23,677 bases of DNA from an uncultured Collinsella sp. (GCA_900540895.1 UQHV01000025.1:1-23677); one strand, 5' to 3'; counted from the stretch's first letter, positions 15,994 to 23,172 are shown. A program made the numbers and translations. Notes: generated from the letters alone by a model not told the origin.

Positions 15994-16641
15994 CTAGAGC
16001 GTACCGTAGATGCGGTCGCCGGCGTCGCCCAGGCCGGGAACGATGTAGGCGGCCTCGTTGAGATGGTCATCGATGGCGCAGGTATAAATATGTACGTCGG
16101 GGTCCTTTTCGGTCAGTGACTTGAGGCCCTCGGGCGCGGCGACGATACACAGCATGCGAATATCCTTAACACCGCGCTCGCGCAGGTAGCTGATGGCCAT
16201 CTCGGCCGAACCGCCCGTGGCGAGCATGGGGTCAACAACCAGGCAGATGCGCTGGTCGATATCCTTGGGCATCTTGCAGTAATACTCATGCGGCTCGTGG
16301 GTAACCTCGTCACGCTCCATACCGATGTGGCCCACGCGAGCGGAGGGCACCAGGTCGAGGATGCCATCGACCATGCCGAGGCCCGCACGCAGGATGGGAA
16401 CAATGGCGAGCTTCTTGCCGGCAAGCTGCTTAAACATGGCGGTGGTGATGGGAGTCTCGACCTCGACGTCTTCCATGGGCAGGTCGCGCATGGCCTCGTA
16501 GCCGTCAAAGAGCGCAAGCTCGCGCACGAGCTGGCGGAACTGGTTGGTGCCAGTGCTCTTGTCGCGCAAGATCGACAGCTTGTGCTGGACGAGCGGATGG
16601 TCGACAAGCGTCACGCGGGACGTATCGTAGGTGACGGTCAT
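15994..16641 (-). CDS. upp: Uracil phosphoribosyltransferase
   Basis: The pyrimidine salvage enzyme that makes UMP from uracil and PRPP. The PRPP-binding loop VVDPMLATGGSA lies at 135-146; PILRAGLGMVDG at 82-93 and the uracil-site GDAGDRIYGT at 205-214 are intact. The length of 215 residues is near the usual 208-210. The chosen ATG at 16639-16641 starts the family N-terminus and has AAAGGGG upstream; the in-frame extension to 16689 has no support. It is the last gene of the tsaC-glpK-upp group, 123 nt after glpK, so it may have its own promoter, though none was clear. Confidence 0.95.
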   Translation of the reverse strand: MTVTYDTSRVTLVDHPLVQHKLSILRDKSTGTNQFRQLVRELALFDGYEAMRDLPMEDVEVETPITTAMFKQLAGKKLAIVPILRAGLGMVDGILDLVPSARVGHIGMERDEVTHEPHEYYCKMPKDIDQRICLVVDPMLATGGSAEMAISYLRERGVKDIRMLCIVAAPEGLKSLTEKDPDVHIYTCAIDDHLNEAAYIVPGLGDAGDRIYGTL

Positions 16642-16764
16642 GGGTTGATTGCCCCTTTCGTTGCGGCCGGAAGATGGCCTTGCTGACAAGACGCCTGGCG
16701 ACGTTGTTGCCTCGCGCCGTGCATAAGTTTAACGGTTTGTTGTATCGAGCAGCTCGTCGCAACC

Positions 16765-18306
16765 CTACTGAGCGGTGTTGAGCGAACGCTTGACGGCATC
16801 ACGCCAACCAGCGAGGTTGCTCTCACGGCGCTCGGCGGACATGTGAGGATGGAAGACTTTGACGATCTGAGCGTTTTGCTCCAGCTCCTCCAAATCCTCC
16901 CAATAGCCGACAGCAAGGCCCGCCAAGTACGCGGCGCCAATCGCCGTGGTCTCCACCGTCTCGCACTGCAGCACGGGAATATCCAGCAGATCAGCCTGGA
17001 ATTGCATGATGAACTCGTTGCGCGAGGCACCGCCATCGACGGACAGGCGCTCAATCGAAAGTCCCACGTCCTGCTCCATGGCGCGCAGCACGTCATAGCT
17101 CTGGTAGGCCATGGACTCGCAGGCCGCACGCACAATGGTCGCGCGACTCGAGGCGCCGGTCAGGCCGCACACGATACCGCGAGCATGCGGGTCCCACCAG
17201 GGAGCGCCCAGGCCTGCGAAGGCGGGAACGAAGTAGCAGCCCTCGTTGTCGTTAATCGAAGTGGCGAGTTGCGCGGACTCGCTCACGCTCGAGATGATGC
17301 CCATGTTGTTGCGCAGCCAGTTCATGGTTGAGCCGGCGGCAAAGATAGAACCCTCGAGCGCATAGCTGATCTTGCCGTCCGCGGCGATACCGATCGTGGA
17401 GACCAAACCGTTCTTGGATTCGACGATCTCGTCGCCGGTGTTCATGAGCATAAAGCAGCCCGTGCCATAGGTGTTTTTGGTCTGGCCGGGATGGAAGCAG
17501 CAGTGGCCGAACAGCGACGCCTGCTGGTCGCCCGCCACGCCCATGATGGGTGGCATGTTGGTCATGATGTCGCTCGCGACGCGGCCGTAGTCGCCCGAGC
17601 TCCAACGAACCTCGGGCATCATGGAACGTGGGACGTCGAAAAGCGCCAGCAGATCGTCGTCCCAATCGAGCGCATGGATATTAAAGAGCGCGGTGCGGCT
17701 GGCATTGGTGTAGTCGGTGGCAAAGACCTGACCGCCGGTGAGGTTGTAGATGAGCCAGGTGTCGATGGTGCCGAACATGAGGTCGCCCGCCGCCGCGCTC
17801 TCACGCGCACCGTCGACGTTATCGAGAATCCACTGCACCTTGGAGGCCGAGAAATACGGGTCGAGCGTAAGCCCCGTGCGGGAGCGCACCAGCTCTTCTG
17901 CGCCCTGCTCAACCAGCTCGTCGATCAGAGGTGCGGTGCGACGGCATTGCCACACGATGGCGTTATAGATGGGTTGGCCGCTTATGCGGTCCCACACCAC
18001 CGTGGTCTCGCGCTGGTTGGAGATACCGATGGCGGCGATGCGGTCAGAATGGATGCCGCTCTTAAACTGAACCTCCATCATCACGCCGATCTGGCTGGCA
18101 AGCACCTCCGTGGGATCCTGCTCCACCCAGCCGGGGCGCGGGAAGCTGGTTTTGACGCTACGGCGCGCCTGGGCGACGATGCAGCCGTACTCGTCGACGA
18201 TGGTCGCGAGTACCGAGGTGGTGCCGCAGTCGAGCGCCATGATGTAGGAACCGCCAAAGCTAAACGAGGCGTCTTCCATACCCAGGCTACCTAGATTCAA
18301 CGACAT
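16765..18306 (-). CDS. glpK: Glycerol kinase (FGGY family)
   Basis: Phosphorylates glycerol to sn-glycerol 3-phosphate for lipid synthesis and glycolysis. Glycerol-contacting residues are conserved: Arg99-Glu100 in ISNQRETTVVW, Tyr151 in LDPYFSASK and Asp260 in GVAGDQQASLFG. The C-terminal FGGY domain holds FAGLGAPWWDPHARG and SVDGGASRNEFIMQFQADLL. The length of 513 residues is normal with a roughly 17-residue N-terminal extension. The N-terminal phosphate loop reads ALDCGTTSVLA where GlpK usually has ALDQGTTSSRA, so a conserved Arg is replaced by Leu33. The ATG at 18306 has AAAGGTG 6 nt upstream, and the gene starts 13 nt after tsaC. Another FGGY substrate is possible but less likely. Confidence 0.9.
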   Translation of the reverse strand: MSLNLGSLGMEDASFSFGGSYIMALDCGTTSVLATIVDEYGCIVAQARRSVKTSFPRPGWVEQDPTEVLASQIGVMMEVQFKSGIHSDRIAAIGISNQRETTVVWDRISGQPIYNAIVWQCRRTAPLIDELVEQGAEELVRSRTGLTLDPYFSASKVQWILDNVDGARESAAAGDLMFGTIDTWLIYNLTGGQVFATDYTNASRTALFNIHALDWDDDLLALFDVPRSMMPEVRWSSGDYGRVASDIMTNMPPIMGVAGDQQASLFGHCCFHPGQTKNTYGTGCFMLMNTGDEIVESKNGLVSTIGIAADGKISYALEGSIFAAGSTMNWLRNNMGIISSVSESAQLATSINDNEGCYFVPAFAGLGAPWWDPHARGIVCGLTGASSRATIVRAACESMAYQSYDVLRAMEQDVGLSIERLSVDGGASRNEFIMQFQADLLDIPVLQCETVETTAIGAAYLAGLAVGYWEDLEELEQNAQIVKVFHPHMSAERRESNLAGWRDAVKRSLNTAQ

Positions 18307-18319
18307 CGCTTACACCTTT

Positions 18320-19063
18320 CTATTGCATCGGGTCGGACAGGACCCGTTCGATCTCTGATGCGGGAAGCGCGCCTTGGCGCAGGATCTGGAGCTCGCCGTG
18401 CTGAAACGACACGATGGTTGAGGCGTCGCGACACGGGGTCTCACCGGCGTCGACGGCCACATCGACCCCCTTCAGGATGCGCTCCTCCACCGTGACAAAA
18501 CTTGCCGGCGCGGGCGCGCCATGCGTGTTGGCGCTGGTGCAGGCAAGAGGGCTACCGCAGGCGCGGATGAGCGCCTGCACCACGGGCGAGGCCGAAGCGC
18601 GAAGTGCCACCGTGTCGTCGGCGGCGCGCATAAAGGTCGGCACGCAGGGGGCCGCCTTGACCACGATAGTCAGGGCGCCCGGCCAGCATCGTCGGGCGAG
18701 CACGCGGGCCTCGTTAGGGATATCCACGCCATAGCGGTCGAGTGCCTCGGCATCATCGACCAGCCAGGCAACCGTTTGGGTGAGCTCGCGCTGCTTGAGG
18801 GTAAAGATGCGACGGTAGCCGGTACCGAGTGCGGGGACCGCGGCGCCGTTGACGGTGGCCTGCGGATCGCGCGGCCACGGCAGAGGTTCACTTGTATCTT
18901 GTGGAACGGCATCCGAGAAGGCGTTGACCGCCACGGCGACACCGTAGACCGTCTCGGTTGGAATAAGCGCCAGGCCGCCGCGACCGAGTAGCTCGGCCGT
19001 GCGCTCGACTGCAAGCCGATGTGGCTCGCGCGCTCCCTCGTATACCCGATAGACCGTCTGCAT
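18320..19063 (-). CDS. L-threonylcarbamoyladenylate synthase (TsaC/Sua5/YwlC family)
   Basis: Makes threonylcarbamoyl-AMP from threonine, bicarbonate and ATP, the first step to the t6A37 modification of ANN-decoding tRNAs. YrdC-domain landmarks: GLALIPTETVYGVAV at 30-44, IFTLKQR at 86-92, CWPGALTIVVKA at 126-137, and PLACTSANTHGAPAP at 172-186 with the Ser-x-Asn motif. The segment between the first two motifs is about 40 residues (45-85), much longer than in standard TsaC, and proline-rich. The total of 247 residues falls between TsaC (about 190) and two-domain Sua5 (about 350). I see no Sua5 C-terminal domain. The ATG at 19061-19063 has only a distant AAGGGG. It leads a probable operon with glpK. 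Confidence 0.88.
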   Translation of the reverse strand: MQTVYRVYEGAREPHRLAVERTAELLGRGGLALIPTETVYGVAVAVNAFSDAVPQDTSEPLPWPRDPQATVNGAAVPALGTGYRRIFTLKQRELTQTVAWLVDDAEALDRYGVDIPNEARVLARRCWPGALTIVVKAAPCVPTFMRAADDTVALRASASPVVQALIRACGSPLACTSANTHGAPAPASFVTVEERILKGVDVAVDAGETPCRDASTIVSFQHGELQILRQGALPASEIERVLSDPMQ

Positions 19064-19211
19064 GTGTATGCCAGCCCCTTACGCTCTGGTGCAAGTTTGT
19101 TTACTGTGGGGCATTCTCGCACGAAACGTTCAACCTATTTGCCCAGAGCGCATGTTGGTTTGGTGAGCGGCTCTAGTAGTCGGTGAAAGTGAGGGGGTTA
19201 ATTGAAGATTA
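19064..19211. other. Intergenic region between tsaC and the toxin-antitoxin pair
   Basis: 148 nt without a gene. It contains the widely spaced inverted repeat CGCTCTGG (19082-19089) and CCAGAGCG. No confident promoter or terminator was recognised. Confidence 0.35.
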
Positions 19212-19514
19212 TTAGCGCGCAAGCGTAACGGTACGATCGGGAAACTCGATGCTTGCAACCAGTTTTCCGCCGAGGCTCTCTGCGTACCTGCTCAGCGTGT
19301 CAAGCCTCATCGAACCCAATTCCCCACGCTCGAGCTCGGATACGCGTTTTTGAGAAACGCCCATCGATTGGGCGACCGACGCCTGTGTTAGATCTTTTAG
19401 CCTGCGAATCTGAGCAAGCTTATAGGCTTCGATACGATCGCGAGTCCTCTCCTGCTCGGCGGTAATGGAGTCGCGTGTTATCCCGCGAGATTCCATATAC
19501 TCATGCAGTTCCAT
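19212..19514 (-). CDS. XRE-family HTH antitoxin (HigA-like)
   Basis: A 100-residue DNA-binding protein with an XRE helix-turn-helix at about 41-64: LTQASVAQSMGVSQKRVSE followed by LERG. It overlaps the 3' end of the upstream toxin gene by 14 nt, and its ribosome site AGGAGG (about 10 nt before the ATG) lies inside that gene, so translation is probably coupled. Toxin-first order is typical of higBA. It should neutralise the toxin and, with it, repress the promoter through the palindrome at 19906-19920. The N-terminal 30 residues are charged and may bind the toxin (inference). Confidence 0.85.
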   Translation of the reverse strand: MELHEYMESRGITRDSITAEQERTRDRIEAYKLAQIRRLKDLTQASVAQSMGVSQKRVSELERGELGSMRLDTLSRYAESLGGKLVASIEFPDRTVTLAR

Positions 19515-19896
19515 CTCGATCGAGCCTCCTTACGTGGCGACGGTATATTTGCTCGGCCTTTGGAATGTTGATCGCATACCAGCCGTTCCATTTTGCCCTT
19601 GACGATCCCGCTCGCGACTTATCACCCGCCAATAGCAATACCGCCTGGCGCTTGGGGTCAAAGGCGAAGAGGATGCGGATCACCTGCCCACCACATGAAG
19701 TCACTCTCAGCTCCTTTAAATGATGAAGCTTCGAGCCCTTGACACGGTCAACCAGTGGACGACCAAGGCTGGGACCTTCCTTCTCGAGCACCAAAAGGTC
19801 TGCATAAATCTGCTTCAGCGTAGCTTCATCCTGCTCATCAAGCCAAGGTTCAATGTAATCAAGCACGATACGGTACCGATGCAGCTGATTTGACAT
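19501..19896 (-). CDS. HigB-like toxin (RelE/ParE superfamily, Gp49-like)
   Basis: A 131-residue protein of the type II toxin group, which generally cleaves mRNA on the ribosome. The pattern LGRPLVDRVKGSKLHHLKE (split here: 44-52, 53-62) followed by LRV, then VIRILFAFDPKRQAVLLLAGDKS (within 72-94) and the C-terminal WYAINIPKAEQIY, is typical of phage-derived Gp49-like/HigB proteins. Basic residues at 51, 54, 57-59 and 93 could form the RNA-binding face. The ATG at 19894-19896 has GGAG 7 nt upstream and a good promoter 15-42 nt before it. Activity is inferred from family membership and from pairing with the antitoxin. Confidence 0.85.
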   Translation of the reverse strand: MSNQLHRYRIVLDYIEPWLDEQDEATLKQIYADLLVLEKEGPSLGRPLVDRVKGSKLHHLKELRVTSCGGQVIRILFAFDPKRQAVLLLAGDKSRAGSSRAKWNGWYAINIPKAEQIYRRHVRRLDRDGTA

Positions 19897-19905
19897 ACCT
19901 TTCTC

Positions 19906-19920
19906 CTTCTATAATAGAAG
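19906..19920. promoter_or_regulatory. 15-bp palindrome over the -10 box, probable antitoxin operator
   Basis: CTTCTAT-A-ATAGAAG is a perfect 7+1+7 palindrome covering the -10 hexamer of the toxin-antitoxin promoter. Its position fits autorepression by the HigA-like protein or the toxin-antitoxin complex. Confidence 0.6.
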
Positions 19921-19938
19921 TTTTACGGTATATTGCAA
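19911..19938 (-). promoter_or_regulatory. Promoter of the toxin-antitoxin operon
   Basis: On the minus strand TTGCAA (19938-19933) and TATTAT (19916-19911) are separated by 16 nt. The direct repeat TTTGCTC ... TTTGCTC lies just upstream. The promoter sits in the gap after the prmC stop codon. Confidence 0.65.
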
Positions 19939-19971
19939 GAGCAAACTTGAGCAAATGTCTATTAGTTCAGC

Positions 19972-21231
19972 TTAGATACGCTGCTTGGGCTCGGTGACGA
20001 TGGCTCGAACGATGCGGGGGCGATCGGTGAGGTCGTGGACGATGCGCACGTCCGACAGACCCGCTTGACGACAGAGCTCGGCCGCAGCGTCGAGCGCGCC
20101 CTCGTAGAGCTCGCAGGCAAACAGGCCGCCGGCGCGCAGCATGTAGGGCGCCGCGTTGAGCAGACGGCGGAAGATATCGAGGCCGTCGGCGCCGCCCTCG
20201 AGCGCCAGGTCGGGCTCAAAGTCCTTGACCTCGTGCGGCAGTGAGCGCATGACATCGGTGGGGATGTAGGGCGGGTTGGAGACGAGTACGTCAAAGGTGC
20301 CCCACTCTTCGCGGGGAATGGAACTCACCAGGTTCGTGAGGCTGAAGGCGACCTCGTCGGACGTGAGGCCAAGCGCATCGCGGTTTTTGGTAGCAAGGTC
20401 GATGGCGCGCGGCTCGATATCGGTAGCGGTGCAGGTAACGTGGCCGCGACGCTCCCAGGCAAGCGAGAGCGAGATGCAGCCCGTGCCGCAGCCGACCTCG
20501 AGAACGCGGGCAGTGCGGGGCCCGGCTGGAGCAGGTACGTTGGCCTCGGCGGCATCTTGCACGAGAGTCGTCTGTTGGTCGTTGCCCTCAATGGCGATGC
20601 CGTATTCGTCGAGCTCGGGCTCGGCGGCTTCCGCGGCTTCGGCTTCTGCTGCCTGCGCGGCGGCTTCCTCGGCCTCGCGGTCGGCCAGTTCCTCGGCATA
20701 GGCACGGCTGCCCAGTACGTCGCTGCCTAGCGCCGCCTCATCGGCCGCCGTCAGGTTGGCGGCACGGCGCTCGGCGGTCGCGCGTTCGTCGGCCAGCGCC
20801 GCCTCGGCTTTGCGAGCCTGCTCGACCTCATCGTTCCAAGGCAGCTCCACGCGCTGGCGGGCGGCGGCCTCGGGGCTCAGCACCTCGGCATCCAGATAGT
20901 TCAGGACTTCTTCGACGAGCATCTCGGTCTCGGGGCGCGGGATGAGCACGCCGGGGGCGCACGCGACGTCGATCATGCGAAACTGCGTGCTACCGGTGAT
21001 GTACTGCAGCGGCTCGCCCTTTGCGCGACGGACGACCGCCGCGTGCATGGTCTCGAGCTGCGCTGCGTCGAGCGTCTCGTCCATGCGCATATACAAGTCG
21101 ATACGCGCCAGGCCCGTTGCTGCGCACAGCAGCCACTCGGCAGAAAGACGGGGATGCTCCTCACCGCGCTCGGCCAGGTACTCCTTGGTCCACTCGAGAC
21201 AACGCTTGATGGTCCAGATCTCGTTTGCCAT
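19972..21231 (-). CDS. prmC: Release factor glutamine N5-methyltransferase PrmC with a large insertion
   Basis: Methylates the Gln of the GGQ motif in RF1/RF2 using SAM. The N-terminal helical domain (1-95) ends in LQYITGSTQF and LIPRPETEMLVEEVL; the SAM motif is VLEVGCGTGC at 243-252; the catalytic NPPY is at 319-322. Typical PrmC has about 280 residues, this one 419. The excess lies between RPETE and the SAM motif (about 113-240), where Ala, Glu, Asp and Arg dominate, suggesting a charged helical or disordered linker. Both catalytic halves remain in frame and well conserved, so the enzyme is probably functional. The ATG at 21229-21231 has GGAGG 5 nt upstream; a 25-codon extension to 21306 is unlikely. 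It follows its usual partner prfA, but 600 nt away. Confidence 0.93.
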   Translation of the reverse strand: MANEIWTIKRCLEWTKEYLAERGEEHPRLSAEWLLCAATGLARIDLYMRMDETLDAAQLETMHAAVVRRAKGEPLQYITGSTQFRMIDVACAPGVLIPRPETEMLVEEVLNYLDAEVLSPEAAARQRVELPWNDEVEQARKAEAALADERATAERRAANLTAADEAALGSDVLGSRAYAEELADREAEEAAAQAAEAEAAEAAEPELDEYGIAIEGNDQQTTLVQDAAEANVPAPAGPRTARVLEVGCGTGCISLSLAWERRGHVTCTATDIEPRAIDLATKNRDALGLTSDEVAFSLTNLVSSIPREEWGTFDVLVSNPPYIPTDVMRSLPHEVKDFEPDLALEGGADGLDIFRRLLNAAPYMLRAGGLFACELYEGALDAAAELCRQAGLSDVRIVHDLTDRPRIVRAIVTEPKQRI

Positions 21232-21622
21232 GGGGTCCTCCCCTCTTAAGCGCCGGGCGGCGCGCGAATGTCGGAGCAGATTGTACGCGAGGGTGGCACG
21301 CGGCAAGGGGCGATTGGAAGCGATTATCGAGAATCAGCCCAGAATTTTGCTTGGAGCCTGCCTAGAGTGTTCATTCGTCGACGTCTAAATCTGCATCCGT
21401 CAAGCTTTTGGCAAGGTTGCCCCTAACCTGACCAATATCTAACCAAGAACTTGCCAAATCACTTGACGCGCGACGCATCAAAAATCGCCCCGCGACTTCT
21501 TGAACGATTTTTCGAGCAATATTTCCAATAGCAGATGCACACCGTTAATTGCTTTAAGCAGGTAAGCAGCTCAAAGGCCATCACAGCTTATTGAATAACA
21601 TCTCAAAGCAATGTGCCCAACC
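21232..21622. other. Repeat-rich intergenic region upstream of prmC
   Basis: No credible gene. Two inverted repeats stand out: TTTGGCAAG (21407-21415) with CTTGCCAAA (21450-21458), and AAAAATCG (21480-21487) with CGATTTTT (21505-21512). The second resembles a terminator stem with a 17-nt loop. The stretch is AT-richer than the genes around it. A prmC promoter is expected here but none was clear. Confidence 0.45.
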
Positions 21623-21651
21623 TAGTCATTTAAGAACGTCCCCAATGACTA
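21623..21651 (+). repeat. Palindrome with conserved GAACGTCCCC loop, copy 1
   Basis: The perfect 8-bp stem TAGTCATT/AATGACTA encloses the loop TAAGAACGTCCCC. The same loop with one base changed, inside a different stem, occurs on the opposite strand at 23110-23136, and 20 bases here match 23135-23154 at 19 positions. It resembles a REP-like intergenic repeat. Confidence 0.65.
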
Positions 21652-21695
21652 CCCCAGAGCAAGGCAACGCCGCAGGTAGAGAACGGACAGCGAGC

Positions 21696-21832
21696 GGGTC
21701 GCATTTGAGACAAGGTGACGTGAAACGAAAGGGCGCTGACCTTCTGGTCGCGCCCTTGAAGTTGAACGTCAGATTGTCCAAATGCGGCCCGCGCAGCGTC
21801 GGCTGGTCCGCCGTTCGGTAGAACGGCGGAAC
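21696..21832 (-). other. Structured 3'-UTR element, copy B (after prfA)
   Basis: Given in plus-strand bases. The hairpin TCCGCCGTTC-GGTA-GAACGGCGGA (21807-21830) lies directly after the prfA stop codon. A linker with CAGCGTCG follows, then a long imperfect hairpin at 21696-21790: GGG/CCC, CGCATTT/AAATGCG, GACAA/TTGTC, a two-base mismatch, TGACGT/ACGTCA, an internal loop, AAGGGCGC/GCGCCCTT, a bulged T, and GACC-TTCT-GGTC. Copy A after lcp has the same architecture, loops and apex, with different paired bases. On the transcript it ends GCCCTTTCGTTT, so it may terminate prfA. Confidence 0.7.
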
Positions 21833-22900
21833 CTAAACAGCTTGTGCCAGCTTCTCGGCACGCTCGGCGGCGGCGAGCGCCTCGATGACGGTGCCGAGCT
21901 GGTCGCCCAGAAGGACGCCGTTGTAGGTGGAGTTGAAGCCGATACGGTGATCGGTCACGCGGTCCTGGGGCTGGTTGTAGGTACGAATCTTCTCGGAACG
22001 GTTGCCGTGGCCGATCTGGCTCTGGCGCTCGGCACCGAGCTCTGCCTGCTGCTTCTCGAGCTCCATCTCGTACAGACGAGCGCGCAGCATCTGCATGCAG
22101 ACCTCGCGGTTCTGGATCTGGGAGCGCTGCTCCTGCGACTGCACCACGGTGTTGGTGGGCAGGTGGGTGATGCGCACGGCGGAGTAGGTGGTGTTAACGC
22201 ACTGACCGCCAGGGCCCGAAGCGCAGTAAGTGTCGATGCGCAGATCGGACTGGTTGATCTGGACGTCAATCTCCTCGGCCTCGGGAAGCACGGCGACGGT
22301 AGCCGTGGAGGTCTGGATGCGACCCTGGGACTCGGTCTTGGGAACGCGCTGGACACGGTGCACGCCGGACTCGAACTTCATGACGGAGTAGACGCGGTCG
22401 CCCTCGACCTTGAACTCGATAGACTTAAAGCCGCCGGCCTCGCTGGGGCTGGAGTCGAGCACGGTGGTCTTCCAGCCGCGCGACTCACAGAAGCGCTGGT
22501 ACATCTTGTACAGATCGCCGGCAAAGATGGCCGCCTCGTCGCCACCGGCGGCGGATCGAATCTCGACGATGGTGTTCTTGTCGTCGTTGGGGTCGCTCGG
22601 GATGAGCATGTACTTAATGTCTTCCTCGAGCTGGGGAAGCTTGGCCTCGTTTTCGGAGATGTCCATCTGGAGCATCTCCTTCTCATCGGCATCGGTAGTA
22701 TCGTGGAGCATTTCCTTGGCAGCCTCGATGTCATCGAGCGCGCCGATGTACTCACGCGAGGCGGCGATGAGGTCGGACTGGTGCGCGTACTCCTTGTTGA
22801 GACGCGTGAACTCCTTGATATCGGAGGCGACGGCCGGGTCGGAAAGCTTCTTCTCGAGCTCCTCGTAGGCCTTGATGATCTTTTCGAGCTTGTCGCGCAT
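21833..22900 (-). CDS. prfA: Peptide chain release factor 1
   Basis: Recognises UAA and UAG stop codons and triggers peptide release. The tripeptide anticodon of the PxT type is PKT at 187-189 (RF1, not the SPF of RF2), and the catalytic GGQ lies at 231-233 in SGPGGQCVNTTYSAVR. The length of 355 residues is normal for RF1, and all domains are present, including the N-terminal coiled coil (1-100). The ATG at 22898-22900 has AAAGGAGT upstream. The GGQ glutamine is the expected substrate of PrmC, encoded downstream. The gene is bracketed by palindromic repeats and followed directly by structured element B. Confidence 0.97.
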   Translation of the reverse strand: MRDKLEKIIKAYEELEKKLSDPAVASDIKEFTRLNKEYAHQSDLIAASREYIGALDDIEAAKEMLHDTTDADEKEMLQMDISENEAKLPQLEEDIKYMLIPSDPNDDKNTIVEIRSAAGGDEAAIFAGDLYKMYQRFCESRGWKTTVLDSSPSEAGGFKSIEFKVEGDRVYSVMKFESGVHRVQRVPKTESQGRIQTSTATVAVLPEAEEIDVQINQSDLRIDTYCASGPGGQCVNTTYSAVRITHLPTNTVVQSQEQRSQIQNREVCMQMLRARLYEMELEKQQAELGAERQSQIGHGNRSEKIRTYNQPQDRVTDHRIGFNSTYNGVLLGDQLGTVIEALAAAERAEKLAQAV

Positions 22901-23109
22901 GGCGGGACTCCTTTATATGCGTGAAGGTGAAAATCGGCAGAATTGATGGGGCGCGGGGCGCCGCTGCGGGGGTAAGCCCGGCTAGAACATGTCGATCTTC
23001 AGATACATGCGCATCCCTTCGCGTATGGGGTACATAGTTGCGATCTAACCCATACATGATAGCGTGCGCAGGCAAACCTGCATATAACCCGCACGGAATG
23101 AGTGGACGT
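22901..23109. other. Leader region upstream of prfA
   Basis: No convincing gene. An inverted repeat GTATGGG (23023-23029) with CCCATAC (23049-23055) could form a hairpin with a 19-nt loop in the prfA leader. A prfA promoter is expected in or beyond this stretch, but no clear hexamer pair was found. The usual upstream neighbour of prfA is not in the window. Confidence 0.4.
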
Positions 23110-23154
23110 AGCCGTTGGGGACGTTCCTTAACGGCTAGTCGTTTAAGAACGTCC
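23110..23154 (-). repeat. Palindrome with conserved GAACGTCCCC loop, copy 2, plus inverted partial copy
   Basis: AGCCGTT (23110-23116) and AACGGCT (23130-23136) enclose, read on the minus strand, the loop AAGGAACGTCCCC, nearly identical to the loop at 21631-21643. The next bases, CTAGTCGTTTAAGAACGTCC (23135-23154), repeat copy 1 in plus orientation. The two halves also pair with each other (GGACGTTC-C-TTAA with TTAAGAACGTCC), so two exclusive folds are possible. Confidence 0.6.
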
Positions 23155-23172
23155 ATTACAGTCGAAATTGTC

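Noticed and set aside
19082..19151. CGCTCTGG/CCAGAGCG repeat after tsaC resembles the outer stem of structured element A
   Set aside because: Only eight bases match and the apex, linker and GGTA hairpin are missing.
22982..23035. 17-residue open frame upstream of prfA, considered as a leader peptide or gene remnant
   Set aside because: No ribosome binding site and no recognisable tail of a known neighbour; too short to support.
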